Shown piece by piece: positions 16,656-25,739 of a stretch of 64,000 nt of DNA. Origin of the DNA: Acidobacteriota bacterium (GTDB taxonomy: Bacteria; Acidobacteriota; Terriglobia; Terriglobales; Acidobacteriaceae); the NCBI GenBank assembly GCA_021792795.1, contig JAJYUB010000006.1, forward strand, positions 1 to 64,000, in the 5' to 3' direction. Below the pieces are notes generated by a model that worked only from the letters and a program-made list of their open reading frames with translations, searched no databases and had not been told where the DNA came from. Both the position numbers and the translations under genes were made by a program. Numbering within the stretch: the first letter of the stretch is position 1; every line of letters begins with the position of its first letter.

Positions 16656-18284
16656 TTATGCAACCTGGACGCGGTTTCGTCCTAGCTTTTTCGCCCGATA
16701 GAGTGCAGCATCCGCCGCGTTCAACAATTCCTCCGCAGGACGGTTGAGCATGGCATTCTCGCTGCAAACCCCGATGCTGACCGTAACAACACGGGCCGGC
16801 TGCGAATCTTCATTCGCGATCTTCAGGTCCTCAACCGACATGCGCATGGCATCGGCGATCAGTTGCGCGCTCTCTTTGTTCGTCTCCGGCAGAATTGCGG
16901 CAAATTCCTCGCCTCCATACCGCGCCAGGGTGTCGCTGGATCGCCGTAATATTTTCAAGAGATGCTCGGCAATTTTTTTCAGGCATTCGTCCCCCTCGGG
17001 GTGGCCATAGCGGTCGTTCAACTTTTTGAAGCGGTCCACGTCGATCAGCAGCAGAGACAGGGGCTTCTGCGTCCGTATCGAGCGCTTCCATTCCGAGAGA
17101 AGCACCTCGTCGAAGTGTCGTCGATTGTAGATTCCCGTCAGTCCGTCGCGGATCGAGAGGTCTCGCAGCCGGTCGATGGCGTCCACCAGCGCGAGGCCGC
17201 TCCGCGCCAAGTCTTGCTGCGACCGCAAGTACTTGCTCTGTAAAAGAGCGGCCCGCAGCCCATAGAGCGCCACGGCGATCGCAATCGATGCGAATCCGAT
17301 CCGTGGGTAGGCAGGCGCAATTCTGGCCCCCATGACGACGATCACCAGCGTGAACAACACCGGACTCAGGTTGTCCAGCAACAGCGCGATGGAACGGTTT
17401 GAATCCTTGTTTCTCTCGGTGCCCGCTGGCAAGCCTTCCGTCCGGAACGACAGCGCAGCCAGCAACAACAGGCAAGGCAGTCCCCAGAACACGTCCTGCG
17501 GTCCCTGCGCGATGTTCCGCTCCAGTTCGAAATAGCCCAGGATGAGAGACACAACGGCGTAGGACCAGAGATAGATGGACATAGCGATGTAGAAGCGCCG
17601 CTTGGCCGGCCCCGGATTTCCAAGCAGGCGCAATGCGACGGCCCCGGCCAGCGTAAAATTCTCCGCGTTGTAGACATACATCAGCGATGTCGCCGAGATG
17701 GCGGTCGAGTGACCAGTCCACGGCAAGGTCAAGAAAATCTGGAGGTAGATCAACACAGTAGCCACAATCGCCTTGGCTCCGTCCAGCCAGAACAGAACTC
17801 TCAAATCGGCTTCGTCGTCGGTCAAGGAAACCGCCAGAAGAATCGGAATCCCATAGATCAGGAAAAAGAAATCCGACATAGTTGCCGTCGTCTGCCTGAT
17901 ATTCATCAGCGAGTCGTACGTGGTCACGATTTGACCGGCGATCGAAAGAAACAATCCCGATGCAATCGAAATCCATAGCGCACGGGTTTCGGCGTTCTGT
18001 CTGGAGGCATACCGAAGGCAACCCGCGGCGGCAAACAGAAACTCCAATGCGATCAGCATGTTGGACGCAAACGCTGCCTGCCGGTCCAGGACCATCAAGA
18101 CGACCTGGGCCAGGATGCTGATGGCGCAGCCCGCGAACAAAACGCGTGTGAATCTCCAGTGTGGATACGCGGCTGCGGGAGTTGCAAAGGGCCGCGCGTT
18201 CGGCTCGAAAGCAGGGCCAGATGTGGACGCCATGTCGTAGAGGTCCGTCTGCGGAAGCAGTCCTGCATTGTTCGTTCTTGCCAT
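16656..18284 (-). CDS. Membrane-bound diguanylate cyclase (GGDEF)
   Basis: About 542 residues: eight or nine membrane helices in the first 330, a short helical linker, then a GGDEF domain that makes c-di-GMP from two GTP. RDGLTGIYNRRHF begins the domain; the active site is GGEEF (about 456-460). RSSD five residues before it is the inhibitory I-site, so product feedback is expected. The membrane part has no recognised sensor motif. ATG 18284 (MARTNN) is the likely start; ATGs at 18299 and 18332 are possible. Monocistronic. Confidence 0.88.
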   Translation of the reverse strand: MARTNNAGLLPQTDLYDMASTSGPAFEPNARPFATPAAAYPHWRFTRVLFAGCAISILAQVVLMVLDRQAAFASNMLIALEFLFAAAGCLRYASRQNAETRALWISIASGLFLSIAGQIVTTYDSLMNIRQTTATMSDFFFLIYGIPILLAVSLTDDEADLRVLFWLDGAKAIVATVLIYLQIFLTLPWTGHSTAISATSLMYVYNAENFTLAGAVALRLLGNPGPAKRRFYIAMSIYLWSYAVVSLILGYFELERNIAQGPQDVFWGLPCLLLLAALSFRTEGLPAGTERNKDSNRSIALLLDNLSPVLFTLVIVVMGARIAPAYPRIGFASIAIAVALYGLRAALLQSKYLRSQQDLARSGLALVDAIDRLRDLSIRDGLTGIYNRRHFDEVLLSEWKRSIRTQKPLSLLLIDVDRFKKLNDRYGHPEGDECLKKIAEHLLKILRRSSDTLARYGGEEFAAILPETNKESAQLIADAMRMSVEDLKIANEDSQPARVVTVSIGVCSENAMLNRPAEELLNAADAALYRAKKLGRNRVQVA

Positions 18285-18576
18285 GCGTGCTACACCCATA
18301 GGAGTCGAGTCTGCGCGAAATTTGTCACCCATTCGGGCGAAAAATACAGTTCCGCGACAGGCGCGATATGTATTTCGTCAGTTAGGAAGCGATGTTCCTA
18401 AATACTGCACGGAATATGTCCTTAAGGGTATGTCTTTTTAAGACTCGATGCGCACGAAGGTAACATTCGGGCGTACGCCTGCCACAGAGGACCGTCATCC
18501 CGGCCCCTTCGACTTTGCTCAGGGCAGGCTCCGTCGAGGGGCCTGCGTTTTTCCACCAACGGAGAGAATCTGGGTG

Positions 18577-18604
18577 CCCCAGGTCTCGATCCTGAGACCT
18601 GGGG
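18577..18604. repeat. REP-type palindrome
   Basis: CCCCAGGTCTC (18577-18587) pairs exactly with GAGACCTGGGG (18594-18604) around GATCCT. A near copy lies at 36353-36376. Confidence 0.8.
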
Positions 18605-18744
18605 TCCTGTTACGGCACAGCCTTCCGCGCACCTGATCCATAAGATTGGCAGCGGAACGATAAAGCTTGCAGGCGTCCGATACCGAATCATGCCTCTTGG
18701 CAGGGAGACATTCTGGGGCAGTCCGTTCGCGGTTCGCGCGAACT

Positions 18745-18776
18745 CCCACATCTCAAATTCGAGATGTGGGGCACCC
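18745..18776. repeat. REP-type palindrome with GGGGCACCC tail
   Basis: CCCACATCTC (18745-18754) pairs with GAGATGTGGG (18761-18770), followed by GCACCC. Almost the same sequence occurs at 38929-38960. It lies 20 bases past the SGNH gene stop and could stabilise that transcript. Confidence 0.8.
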
Positions 18777-18791
18777 AGATTCTCGACGCTC

Positions 18792-20114
18792 TTACTTCTT
18801 TTTCGTAAACAGGCTTAGATCGATCGCGCCGGCCATGGCCTGATATCCGGCATCTTTCGGATGAAGATGGTCGCCGGAATCGTATTGCGCCGCGAATTGC
18901 TGCGGATTCTGTGGGTCGCGCACGGCCTTGTCGAAGTCGGCAACACCATCGAAGATCGGGCTGGTGCGAATCCACTCATTCACCGCGTTGCGTACCTGAT
19001 TGCCCGCATCGGAATAATATCCGCAGCCCTGATACGGGGTCAGCGTCGCGCCGATCACTCGGATGCCATGTTGATGGGCCTGCGTGGCAATCTGCGCGAT
19101 GCCCGCCTCCAGTCGCTGCGTCAGGTCGCCATAGGGTTGATGGTCGGATGTGAACCGTCCGATATCGTTGATGCTTTCCAGGATGATGACGTAGCGCGCG
19201 CCGCTGCGCGCGATGACGTCCGGGTTGATGCGCGACACCGCGTTTGGCCCATAGCCGTCCAACAGCACGCGATTGCCGCCGATGCCGACATTCACCACGC
19301 CCAGCACGCCAGCTTTTTTAGTCCCGGGATCGGCCGCAAGACGCGACGCCAGATAATCCGGCCAGCGATGATTTTGATTTTCCGTAGCGTAGGCACCGTC
19401 GGTGATGGAATCTCCGAACGCGACCACGGCGGAGTCTCCGGGCGCATCGACATCGACGCCCGACACAACGTACCAGGACTTCTGCGGCCAGGATTTTCCG
19501 GCCAGGTCCGTCGCGTCCACTTGATTGCCGGTTGCCGCGTAGGAGATTTGTTGCGCTCCGGAATGTTCCGTGGTCGCCATGGTGCGGTCGGGGAAATAGA
19601 TGCTGACAGCAATGTCCGACAGCGCCGGAACGTTCAGCGCAACCGGATCGCTGACCGCCTCCGCGCCGGGAGGAATGACGACCGAGTCCATATTGTTGAA
19701 CGTCAATGGACGGTCGGTGCCCGCTTGAATGCCGCTTTGGTTCGGGGTCCCATCGGGATTGGCGCCGGAATTTCCGCTCGCGCTCAACGCGATGCGCGCC
19801 GCGCCAATATGCAGCGGCACCGTGCCGAAGCGGTTCGAGAACCACACGCGCGCCTGCCGGCCGCCGACGCTGCTATGCACAATCTCCCGCAGCGTCTGCC
19901 CGGTAAAGTCGGATGCACTGCCTGGATCGACCGCAACCATGCCCGTCCCCCAGGTCGCCACCCACGGCGAGTGCGCGGCCGCACCTGCGGCGTAGCCGGC
20001 CGGAACCGCCAGCGTCATAATTGCAACCGCCAGAGTTGCAAAACCGGCAGCCAGTTTACTCGAGACGCCGCAAACACGCCCCTCGAGTCTCAAAGAAAAT
20101 GGAAAAAAGCGCAT
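18792..20114 (-). CDS. Secreted SGNH/GDSL-family hydrolase
   Basis: 440 residues. A basic start and hydrophobic core ending AAGAAAHS (about 47) form a signal peptide. An N-terminal beta domain (about 48-235) precedes an SGNH esterase domain with block I AFGDSITDG, block II GIGGNRVL, block III ILESINDIG and block V DHLHP, giving the Ser-His-Asp triad. Such proteins deacetylate or de-esterify plant or microbial polysaccharides; the substrate is not visible. GAGGAG five bases before ATG 20114 supports the start. Monocistronic, between palindromic repeats. Confidence 0.85.
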   Translation of the reverse strand: MRFFPFSLRLEGRVCGVSSKLAAGFATLAVAIMTLAVPAGYAAGAAAHSPWVATWGTGMVAVDPGSASDFTGQTLREIVHSSVGGRQARVWFSNRFGTVPLHIGAARIALSASGNSGANPDGTPNQSGIQAGTDRPLTFNNMDSVVIPPGAEAVSDPVALNVPALSDIAVSIYFPDRTMATTEHSGAQQISYAATGNQVDATDLAGKSWPQKSWYVVSGVDVDAPGDSAVVAFGDSITDGAYATENQNHRWPDYLASRLAADPGTKKAGVLGVVNVGIGGNRVLLDGYGPNAVSRINPDVIARSGARYVIILESINDIGRFTSDHQPYGDLTQRLEAGIAQIATQAHQHGIRVIGATLTPYQGCGYYSDAGNQVRNAVNEWIRTSPIFDGVADFDKAVRDPQNPQQFAAQYDSGDHLHPKDAGYQAMAGAIDLSLFTKKK

Positions 20115-20253
20115 GAGTTCTCCTCAAATATCCGTCAGAGAGAATGTATCAGCAACCATGCCGGATGGGCGAACTTGCATAGCGCCTGTTCGCATGACTC
20201 GCGATGGCCGGAACATGGTGTCGATGTGCTCGATCAGTGAGGTTGAAGGTAGG

Positions 20254-20273
20254 CCCCGGATTTTAGTCCGGGG
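20254..20273. repeat. REP-type palindrome
   Basis: CCCCGGA pairs with TCCGGGG around TTTTAG. It resembles the hairpins at the ends of the IS4-type element (221-244, 2079-2104) and the one at 45706-45725. Confidence 0.7.
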
Positions 20274-20297
20274 AACCGAGATCGAATCCGGAACGCG

Positions 20298-21914
20298 TCA
20301 ATACTCGCGCTGGTAAGTGCGGGTAATGCGGTCGTGCCAGCAGAGATTGTCTTCGTCGACGAAACACCACAGAAACCCGATTCCCAGGGGCAGCAAGGAA
20401 ACCCACCACGCTGCCAGGCGGCGTTGCAGCGCGGAGCGGGTCGGGTTCTGATCGTCAAAGGTGCATAGTGCGATATGCGCGTACAACATGCCGGCGGTGG
20501 CGCCGCTCAACGAAAAGAACAGCATCTGATACAGCACCCACAGCGCGATGTAGACGACGCCCGCCAGCGCGGCAGCGGTCAGCCCAGTCGGCAAGTGCGG
20601 AGTGGACGCAACGAAGACGACGAGAAATCCGAGGAAGCCGGCCGTCACGGCGGCAAAATCCACCGCAAATGCCATCACGCGGCGATCGATGGAAGCAGGA
20701 TCGACCATGAACGGCATATATTCCGAAGCGACGGTCTGCGCTCGCCGGCTGTACGCGGCCGGTTCCTTGTCGAGCGAGATCGAGGCCCATTCCAGTCCGC
20801 GAAAATTGCCTGCGGGCGTTGTGCTGGATGTGGAGCCGATCGAGCGGGCCGACCTGGAAGGTGTCGCATTGCTGCTCGATGGCACAGTCGCCGAACTGGC
20901 CTGCATCCCGGCCGACGACGAATGTTGTGGCGGCATGTCCTGGACATACTCTCGTGGCGTGGGTCGCGCGGTCGGGTGCTCAACAGCCCCAGTCGAGGTT
21001 TTCTCCGCAGCCTCGGACGCTGCGGTCCGGGACACGCTCTTCTGCACGCCCGCTACGAATTCCTCGATGGCTTTCCGTTGCGCCAGCGCAGCCTGTTTTT
21101 CGCTCGCCTCCGCTCCGGAGAGCATCGCGGCATCGACTTCCGGCTTTGCTTCGGCCTGCGGCTGCACCTCGAAGATGCGCAGTTGCTCCGGCGGCCCTTC
21201 CGGACATGCAGGCGCTTGATCGCGCGCTGGATCTTCCGGCAGGCGCGGCCGGGAGCGACGGGACGAAACCAGCTCGCGCGGAAACTCAATCAGTTTCGAC
21301 GGCAGCATGGCGCGAGACTCAATCAGCGATGAGGCCAGCAAATCTTCCAGCGACGGCTCCGGTTCCGGCTCCGCCTGGTGCAGGCGCATCTCTCGGCTGC
21401 GCGCGGCAAACTGCGGCATCACCGGGGTCCCCGGCACCTTCGATTGCACGGGCTGGGTGGCGATGGCGGCCCCGTAGCGCTGCAGAAATGCCAACTCTCC
21501 ATCGCCGGCACGAGCGAAAGAGGCCGAAGTCTCCATGGAATTTTTGGGGGAGGGCTGAGCGTGATCTTGCGAATCGATGTCCTGAAACAGGTCACCGGCA
21601 GTCTCGACAGCGGCGGCTTCCGTGGCTTGCTGGGCGCGTTTCTCCGCCGCCAACGCCTCGGCACGGGCTGCCTCGGCCGCCAACAGTTCACTGTAGGTGG
21701 GCGCGGCTGCGTAACGCGATGCCACCGCGCGAGCGATTTTTGTCGCTCGAGAATCGACCGGAGTGCGGCTGGGTGACAGGGGCTGGTCCGCTTTTTGCGG
21801 GCGGTGCGCTCGATATCGATCGAGACGCTCCGTAATCTCGTGTTTCCAATCGTCGCTCAGCAGTGGCTGCTGGGGGACCAATGGGGACTGTGTCGCGGAC
21901 AATGCTGTACTCAC
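20298..21914 (-). CDS. RDD-family membrane protein with long disordered N-terminus
   Basis: 538 residues. The first 390 are charged, Ala/Pro/Glu/Ser-rich and probably disordered and cytoplasmic. The last 140 form an RDD domain: IDRRVMAFAVDFAAVTAGF starts the first helix with the family Arg and Asp residues, then two or three further helices and LAAWWVSLLPLGIGFLWCF. RDD proteins have been linked to ion or solute transport, but no substrate is known. Start is GTG 21914 with GGAGAACGAGG upstream; an AT-rich patch precedes it. Divergent from lptD. Confidence 0.75.
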   Translation of the reverse strand: MSTALSATQSPLVPQQPLLSDDWKHEITERLDRYRAHRPQKADQPLSPSRTPVDSRATKIARAVASRYAAAPTYSELLAAEAARAEALAAEKRAQQATEAAAVETAGDLFQDIDSQDHAQPSPKNSMETSASFARAGDGELAFLQRYGAAIATQPVQSKVPGTPVMPQFAARSREMRLHQAEPEPEPSLEDLLASSLIESRAMLPSKLIEFPRELVSSRRSRPRLPEDPARDQAPACPEGPPEQLRIFEVQPQAEAKPEVDAAMLSGAEASEKQAALAQRKAIEEFVAGVQKSVSRTAASEAAEKTSTGAVEHPTARPTPREYVQDMPPQHSSSAGMQASSATVPSSSNATPSRSARSIGSTSSTTPAGNFRGLEWASISLDKEPAAYSRRAQTVASEYMPFMVDPASIDRRVMAFAVDFAAVTAGFLGFLVVFVASTPHLPTGLTAAALAGVVYIALWVLYQMLFFSLSGATAGMLYAHIALCTFDDQNPTRSALQRRLAAWWVSLLPLGIGFLWCFVDEDNLCWHDRITRTYQREY

Positions 21915-22217
21915 CCTCGTTCTCCTATTTTATAGCCCTATTATTAGTGCAATTTCCACAAAAAAAATCTGCCGGCTGAAATTTTCTCCCGGCAAGCAGC
22001 GATGCATGGACAGGCTCCGGTCTGCCTCATCGCAAAGACGCATTTCAAATCGGACTGAGGAGAAAGAACCGCGGAGGGTCAAACACGGGTGGGCGCGCTG
22101 CACGCAGCACGAAAGCTTGTCGACCGGGATTGTCTTGATGCCAGAGCGGCGGGCCAGAAAACAACGGCCAAAACTTTCACCGCTGCAAGAACGTTTACAC
22201 TGAAAGTGTTTCGGCCA
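21915..22217. other. Divergent intergenic region between the RDD gene and lptD
   Basis: 303 bases with no gene. The side near the RDD gene is AT-rich (TATAAAAT on the minus strand, 21924-21932) and may hold its promoter. The lptD side shows no clear promoter or Shine-Dalgarno. Nothing else recognised. Confidence 0.5.
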
Positions 22218-24875
22218 ATGAGAACCCGTATTTGTATCTGTACCATGCTGCTCGCGTTTTGTCATGTGCGAATGAGCGCGCAGGCATTGACCATGCGGCT
22301 TCTGCGGGGCCATTCCGGAATGCATCGGGTTGTTCTTGCCGCCGCGAAAGTGCAGCCGGGCGCGCCGCCGGCTCCAACTTCCAGCCGGCAGTCAACCTCA
22401 ACTGCGGCGCCCTCCTCATCGGCAAGCGCACCTGCATCCGAAGCGAATCTTCCGGATGCCCCGCAGGCTGCGCCTGAAAATCTGCCGATCGCAGAGCCGA
22501 TTCCTGCGCCGCCCACGGGCGTGCCCGTCACCATCCACGCGCGCTACCAGATGCGTCGCGGCGATAAGTACGATTTACAAGGCGGGGTGGAAATCGACTA
22601 TGAGGATTACGTCATCCTCGCCGACCATGCCAGCTACAACACGACTACCGGAGACATCGATGCCGACGGCCATTTGCAGATCACTGGCGGACCCGATCAG
22701 GAGGACTTTGCCGCCGACCACGGCACTCTGAATCTGAACCGGCAGACTGGCCACTTCTACAACGTGATCGGATCGGTGGGCGTGCTGCACGCGGCGTCCC
22801 CGGCAAATGCGTATGTTCCCATGCTGTTTGGACTTCCGCCGTCCACCAACAAAAGCCTGTACACGTCGACGAACCCTTTTCTAATCACCGCCAGGGAACT
22901 CATCAAAAAAGGCCCGGACAGCTATGAGTTGGTCGGTGGCAGCATGACATCCTGCCGCGTGCCGAAGCCCGATTGGCGCATTTTCGCGCCCCACATTATG
23001 GTCGACAACGGCACCGCGAAGGCAGCGAACGCCAACTTCCGCGCCCTGGGATATCCCATCTTGTACCTGCCGTATGTCACCCATGGCGTGGATTCCTCCA
23101 GCCGGCAATCGGGCTTCCTAATTCCCGCGCTTGAAATCTCCAGCATTAAAGGCAACGTGATCGGCGAGCAATACTACTGGGTCATCAGCCGCACCGCGGA
23201 CCTGGTGGTGGGCTTCCAGTATTATTCCCTGCGCGGATGGGAGCAGAACGCCGAGTTTCGCTACAAAGGACTAGGCCATGACTTTGTCCATGGACTGTAT
23301 AACGGACTGGAGGACCGCGGCCTGGCTCCGCTCTATATCAACCAGGGCGGCCAGGACACCATCATCACTGCCCGCCATGACATGACTCCCTACACACGCT
23401 TCGTCACCAACGCCGAGTACCTGAGTTCCTATATCTACCGGCTGGTCTTCGCGGAAAACTATTCTTTAGCGGTCGCCTCCGAGGTCAAGTCGTGGGCATT
23501 TCTAACCCACGAGAAAAATGGCTTCGCCAGCAGCTTCGATGCAGATCGCTATGAGAAATACGCCAGCCTCATCTCCGGAGACGAGGTCCACATCTTCCAT
23601 TTGCCGCGGCTGGAGTTCGACGCCCTGGACCACGATCTGGGCCGGTCGGGGGCGTTCGCTGGCGGGGAAGCATCGTTCGGAGTTCTAGCGCGCTCCGAAC
23701 CGTATTATCAGGCCCATCACGTCGGCCGCCTCGACCTGTTCCCCCATGTCACCATGCCATGGATCGCGGATGGATGGACCTTTCGCCCAACGTTGGGCCT
23801 GCGCGAGACAACCTACTCGCACAGCCAATTGTTGGGCCCAGTACCCGCCGCAGCCCCCGACCAGCCGGCAACCGCATTGCCGGGTGAAGACGCCGTCCCG
23901 ACCGCCAAAAACGCCAGCATCAATCGCGCCGCCGTGGAAGCCGACCTCCAGATTCTGCCTCCTGTCTTGGAGCGCGACTTCAACGGCCCGTATCTGGCGA
24001 ATCATTTCGGAGTTGCCCTGCGCCATACCATCGAACCGGAGTTCAATTATCGCTACGTGGCGGGCGTTCGCAACTTCAACAACATTCCACGCTTCGATGT
24101 CACAGACATCTACAGCGACACCAATGAGGTGGAATATGGCGTGACCCAGAGGATTTTTCTGAAGCGGCTGCATCCCAAACCATGCGACCAGCCTCTCCCC
24201 GCAGTCGAACAACCGCAGCCGGACAATTCAGGCTGCGCGGGAGCTCCGCGCCAATGGGCCTCCTGGTTTATCGGACAGAAATATTTTGCCGATCCCACGT
24301 TTGGCAACGCCGTCATTCCAGGACGCCGGAACATCTTCTCGACGACGCTCGACCTCAGCGGCATCGCCTATATTACCGCCCCGCGCAATCTCTCCCCAGT
24401 AGTCTCCAGACTGCGAATCAATCCCAGCTATACCACGGACCTGGATTGGGACGCCGACTACGATACGAAAGCGGGCCGATGGGCGGCCAGCGATGTCTAT
24501 GCCGACTATCACCACGGCAATTTCTTTTCCGGCCTTGGCCACTCCCTGCTGAACGCCGTGGGCGAAACGCCCATGCCCCCCAACCAGCCCGCCAATGTCG
24601 TCAACTACAACCAGATGCAACTCCTGCTCGGCTACGGCGCCATTACCAAGCCCGGCTTAAGCGCGGCGGCGAAAACCGACTTCCAGTTGGAGGGGCGCGC
24701 GCTCATATACGGAGGCCTGCAGGTGACATACAACCGGAATTGCTGCGGCCTTACGGTTGAGATCCAGCAATTCTCGCTAGGGGCGGCCCGCAATGAGACC
24801 TCCGAAACCTTCAACCTGTCCCTGTCGGGCGTGGCTGCGGTCGGCAGCCTGGTGCGCGCCGAGCGCCTCTTCTAA
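22218..24875 (+). CDS. lptD: LPS-assembly protein LptD
   Basis: About 885 residues. LptD is the outer-membrane barrel that, with LptE, places LPS on the cell surface. A signal peptide (CTMLLAFCHVRMSAQA) and a Pro/Ala/Ser-rich linker precede an OstA-type N-terminal domain (about 95-190, with YDLQGGVEIDYEDY and HLQITGG), then the LptD barrel domain (RQSGFLIPALEISS, GVTQRIFLKRL). The C-terminal NCCGLTVEIQQFSLG fits the family; Cys pairs are sparse. ATG 22218 is chosen because the signal peptide starts there; an upstream ATG at 22089 adds 43 unlikely residues. It fits with lpxB and the MsbA-like gene at 47-50 kb. Confidence 0.88.
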   Translation: MRTRICICTMLLAFCHVRMSAQALTMRLLRGHSGMHRVVLAAAKVQPGAPPAPTSSRQSTSTAAPSSSASAPASEANLPDAPQAAPENLPIAEPIPAPPTGVPVTIHARYQMRRGDKYDLQGGVEIDYEDYVILADHASYNTTTGDIDADGHLQITGGPDQEDFAADHGTLNLNRQTGHFYNVIGSVGVLHAASPANAYVPMLFGLPPSTNKSLYTSTNPFLITARELIKKGPDSYELVGGSMTSCRVPKPDWRIFAPHIMVDNGTAKAANANFRALGYPILYLPYVTHGVDSSSRQSGFLIPALEISSIKGNVIGEQYYWVISRTADLVVGFQYYSLRGWEQNAEFRYKGLGHDFVHGLYNGLEDRGLAPLYINQGGQDTIITARHDMTPYTRFVTNAEYLSSYIYRLVFAENYSLAVASEVKSWAFLTHEKNGFASSFDADRYEKYASLISGDEVHIFHLPRLEFDALDHDLGRSGAFAGGEASFGVLARSEPYYQAHHVGRLDLFPHVTMPWIADGWTFRPTLGLRETTYSHSQLLGPVPAAAPDQPATALPGEDAVPTAKNASINRAAVEADLQILPPVLERDFNGPYLANHFGVALRHTIEPEFNYRYVAGVRNFNNIPRFDVTDIYSDTNEVEYGVTQRIFLKRLHPKPCDQPLPAVEQPQPDNSGCAGAPRQWASWFIGQKYFADPTFGNAVIPGRRNIFSTTLDLSGIAYITAPRNLSPVVSRLRINPSYTTDLDWDADYDTKAGRWAASDVYADYHHGNFFSGLGHSLLNAVGETPMPPNQPANVVNYNQMQLLLGYGAITKPGLSAAAKTDFQLEGRALIYGGLQVTYNRNCCGLTVEIQQFSLGAARNETSETFNLSLSGVAAVGSLVRAERLF

Positions 24876-24988
24876 CTCGAGTTTTTTGTCCTGCCACTGT
24901 ATGGCTTGCCGCGTCGTTTGCAGATGGATGGGATCCTGTGAATCTGTGGCCCTGAGCGAGGCCGGCAGGAGCACTGCTAGAAAGAAAA

Positions 24989-25723
24989 TTACTGGCTTTC
25001 GCCCGCGATCGGCACGCCCGGACATTTGGCCTGCATCCACTGCCGATAGGTCATCTTGTCGTGGCGCGGATTGAAGCGTTCTCCTGGACAGACCGGGCAT
25101 CCCGCCGCCTGGCGCAACTGATTGCTCCAGGAAGAACGTTTGCGACGCCCATCCGGGTCCCACAGGTCCTGTGATCTGTTCCCTGGCGACGCCAGCGAAA
25201 CGGTGTAGCTGGGGCCCATGCCCTCGGTCCAGTCGGCAGCGGGCTGTACCGGCAGTTCGCCTCCCTGCGCGCTGTAGGGAGTCGTGCAGCCGCCGCTTTC
25301 CCCTTTGCTGTCGCTGCAGGTAACGGAGGCACTGCGCTTGGGCTTGCTATGGGCATTGCCCAGCGACTGCGTGCGCGGCTTTGAGCCAAAGACATCGGGG
25401 CCACCGCCTGAATCTCCGCCCACGGAGGGCAGCGCGATTCCCACCTCCAGCACGGCATCCGCCTGTTTTGGATCGGAAACAGTCGTCAGGCAGGTGTCCT
25501 GGCCCAACTGCGCGGTCGCGGCATTCGCCATTACAACGGAGCCCGCATCCACGTACACAGTACGCACCGGCTTTCCTTCCGGCGTGGCCAGCGTCTTCTC
25601 ATTTTTCTTCGCAGCGGAGGCCGTTCCCAGCGCGCAGCCAAGCAGCAGAATTCCAAAAAAGACAGGCCGCATTGAAACGCATTTCGCAATCGATAGCATT
25701 AGGAGGACCCGGTCTCGCGTCAT
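24989..25723 (-). CDS. Uncharacterised secreted protein at the end of the fabD operon
   Basis: 244 residues, no family recognised. A long N-terminal signal sequence (VFFGILLLGCALGTASA, cleavage near residue 38) leads to an extracytoplasmic protein. The first part (TVYVDAGSVVMANAATAQL, KQADAVLEVGIAL) resembles proteins of unknown function that carry a small alpha-beta domain; the second half is Gly/Ser-rich with several Cys (GCTTPY, AAGCPVCPGERF, AKCPGVP). ATG 25723 is supported by GAGGAG six bases upstream. It follows fabD by 16 bases, so it is cotranscribed with lipid genes; no functional link is evident. Confidence 0.6.
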   Translation of the reverse strand: MTRDRVLLMLSIAKCVSMRPVFFGILLLGCALGTASAAKKNEKTLATPEGKPVRTVYVDAGSVVMANAATAQLGQDTCLTTVSDPKQADAVLEVGIALPSVGGDSGGGPDVFGSKPRTQSLGNAHSKPKRSASVTCSDSKGESGGCTTPYSAQGGELPVQPAADWTEGMGPSYTVSLASPGNRSQDLWDPDGRRKRSSWSNQLRQAAGCPVCPGERFNPRHDKMTYRQWMQAKCPGVPIAGESQ

Positions 25724-25739
25724 TGCCATCTCCTCGCGC

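Larger units (their letters stand above)
18285..18791. other. Gene-free stretch with REP-type palindromes
   Basis: No credible gene. It holds the upstream region of the diguanylate cyclase gene, an imperfect repeat at about 18494-18545 (CCCCTTCGACTTTGCTCAGGG ... GTCGAGGGGCC), and two palindromes listed separately. The remaining sequence shows no promoter or RNA that I can support. Confidence 0.6.
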
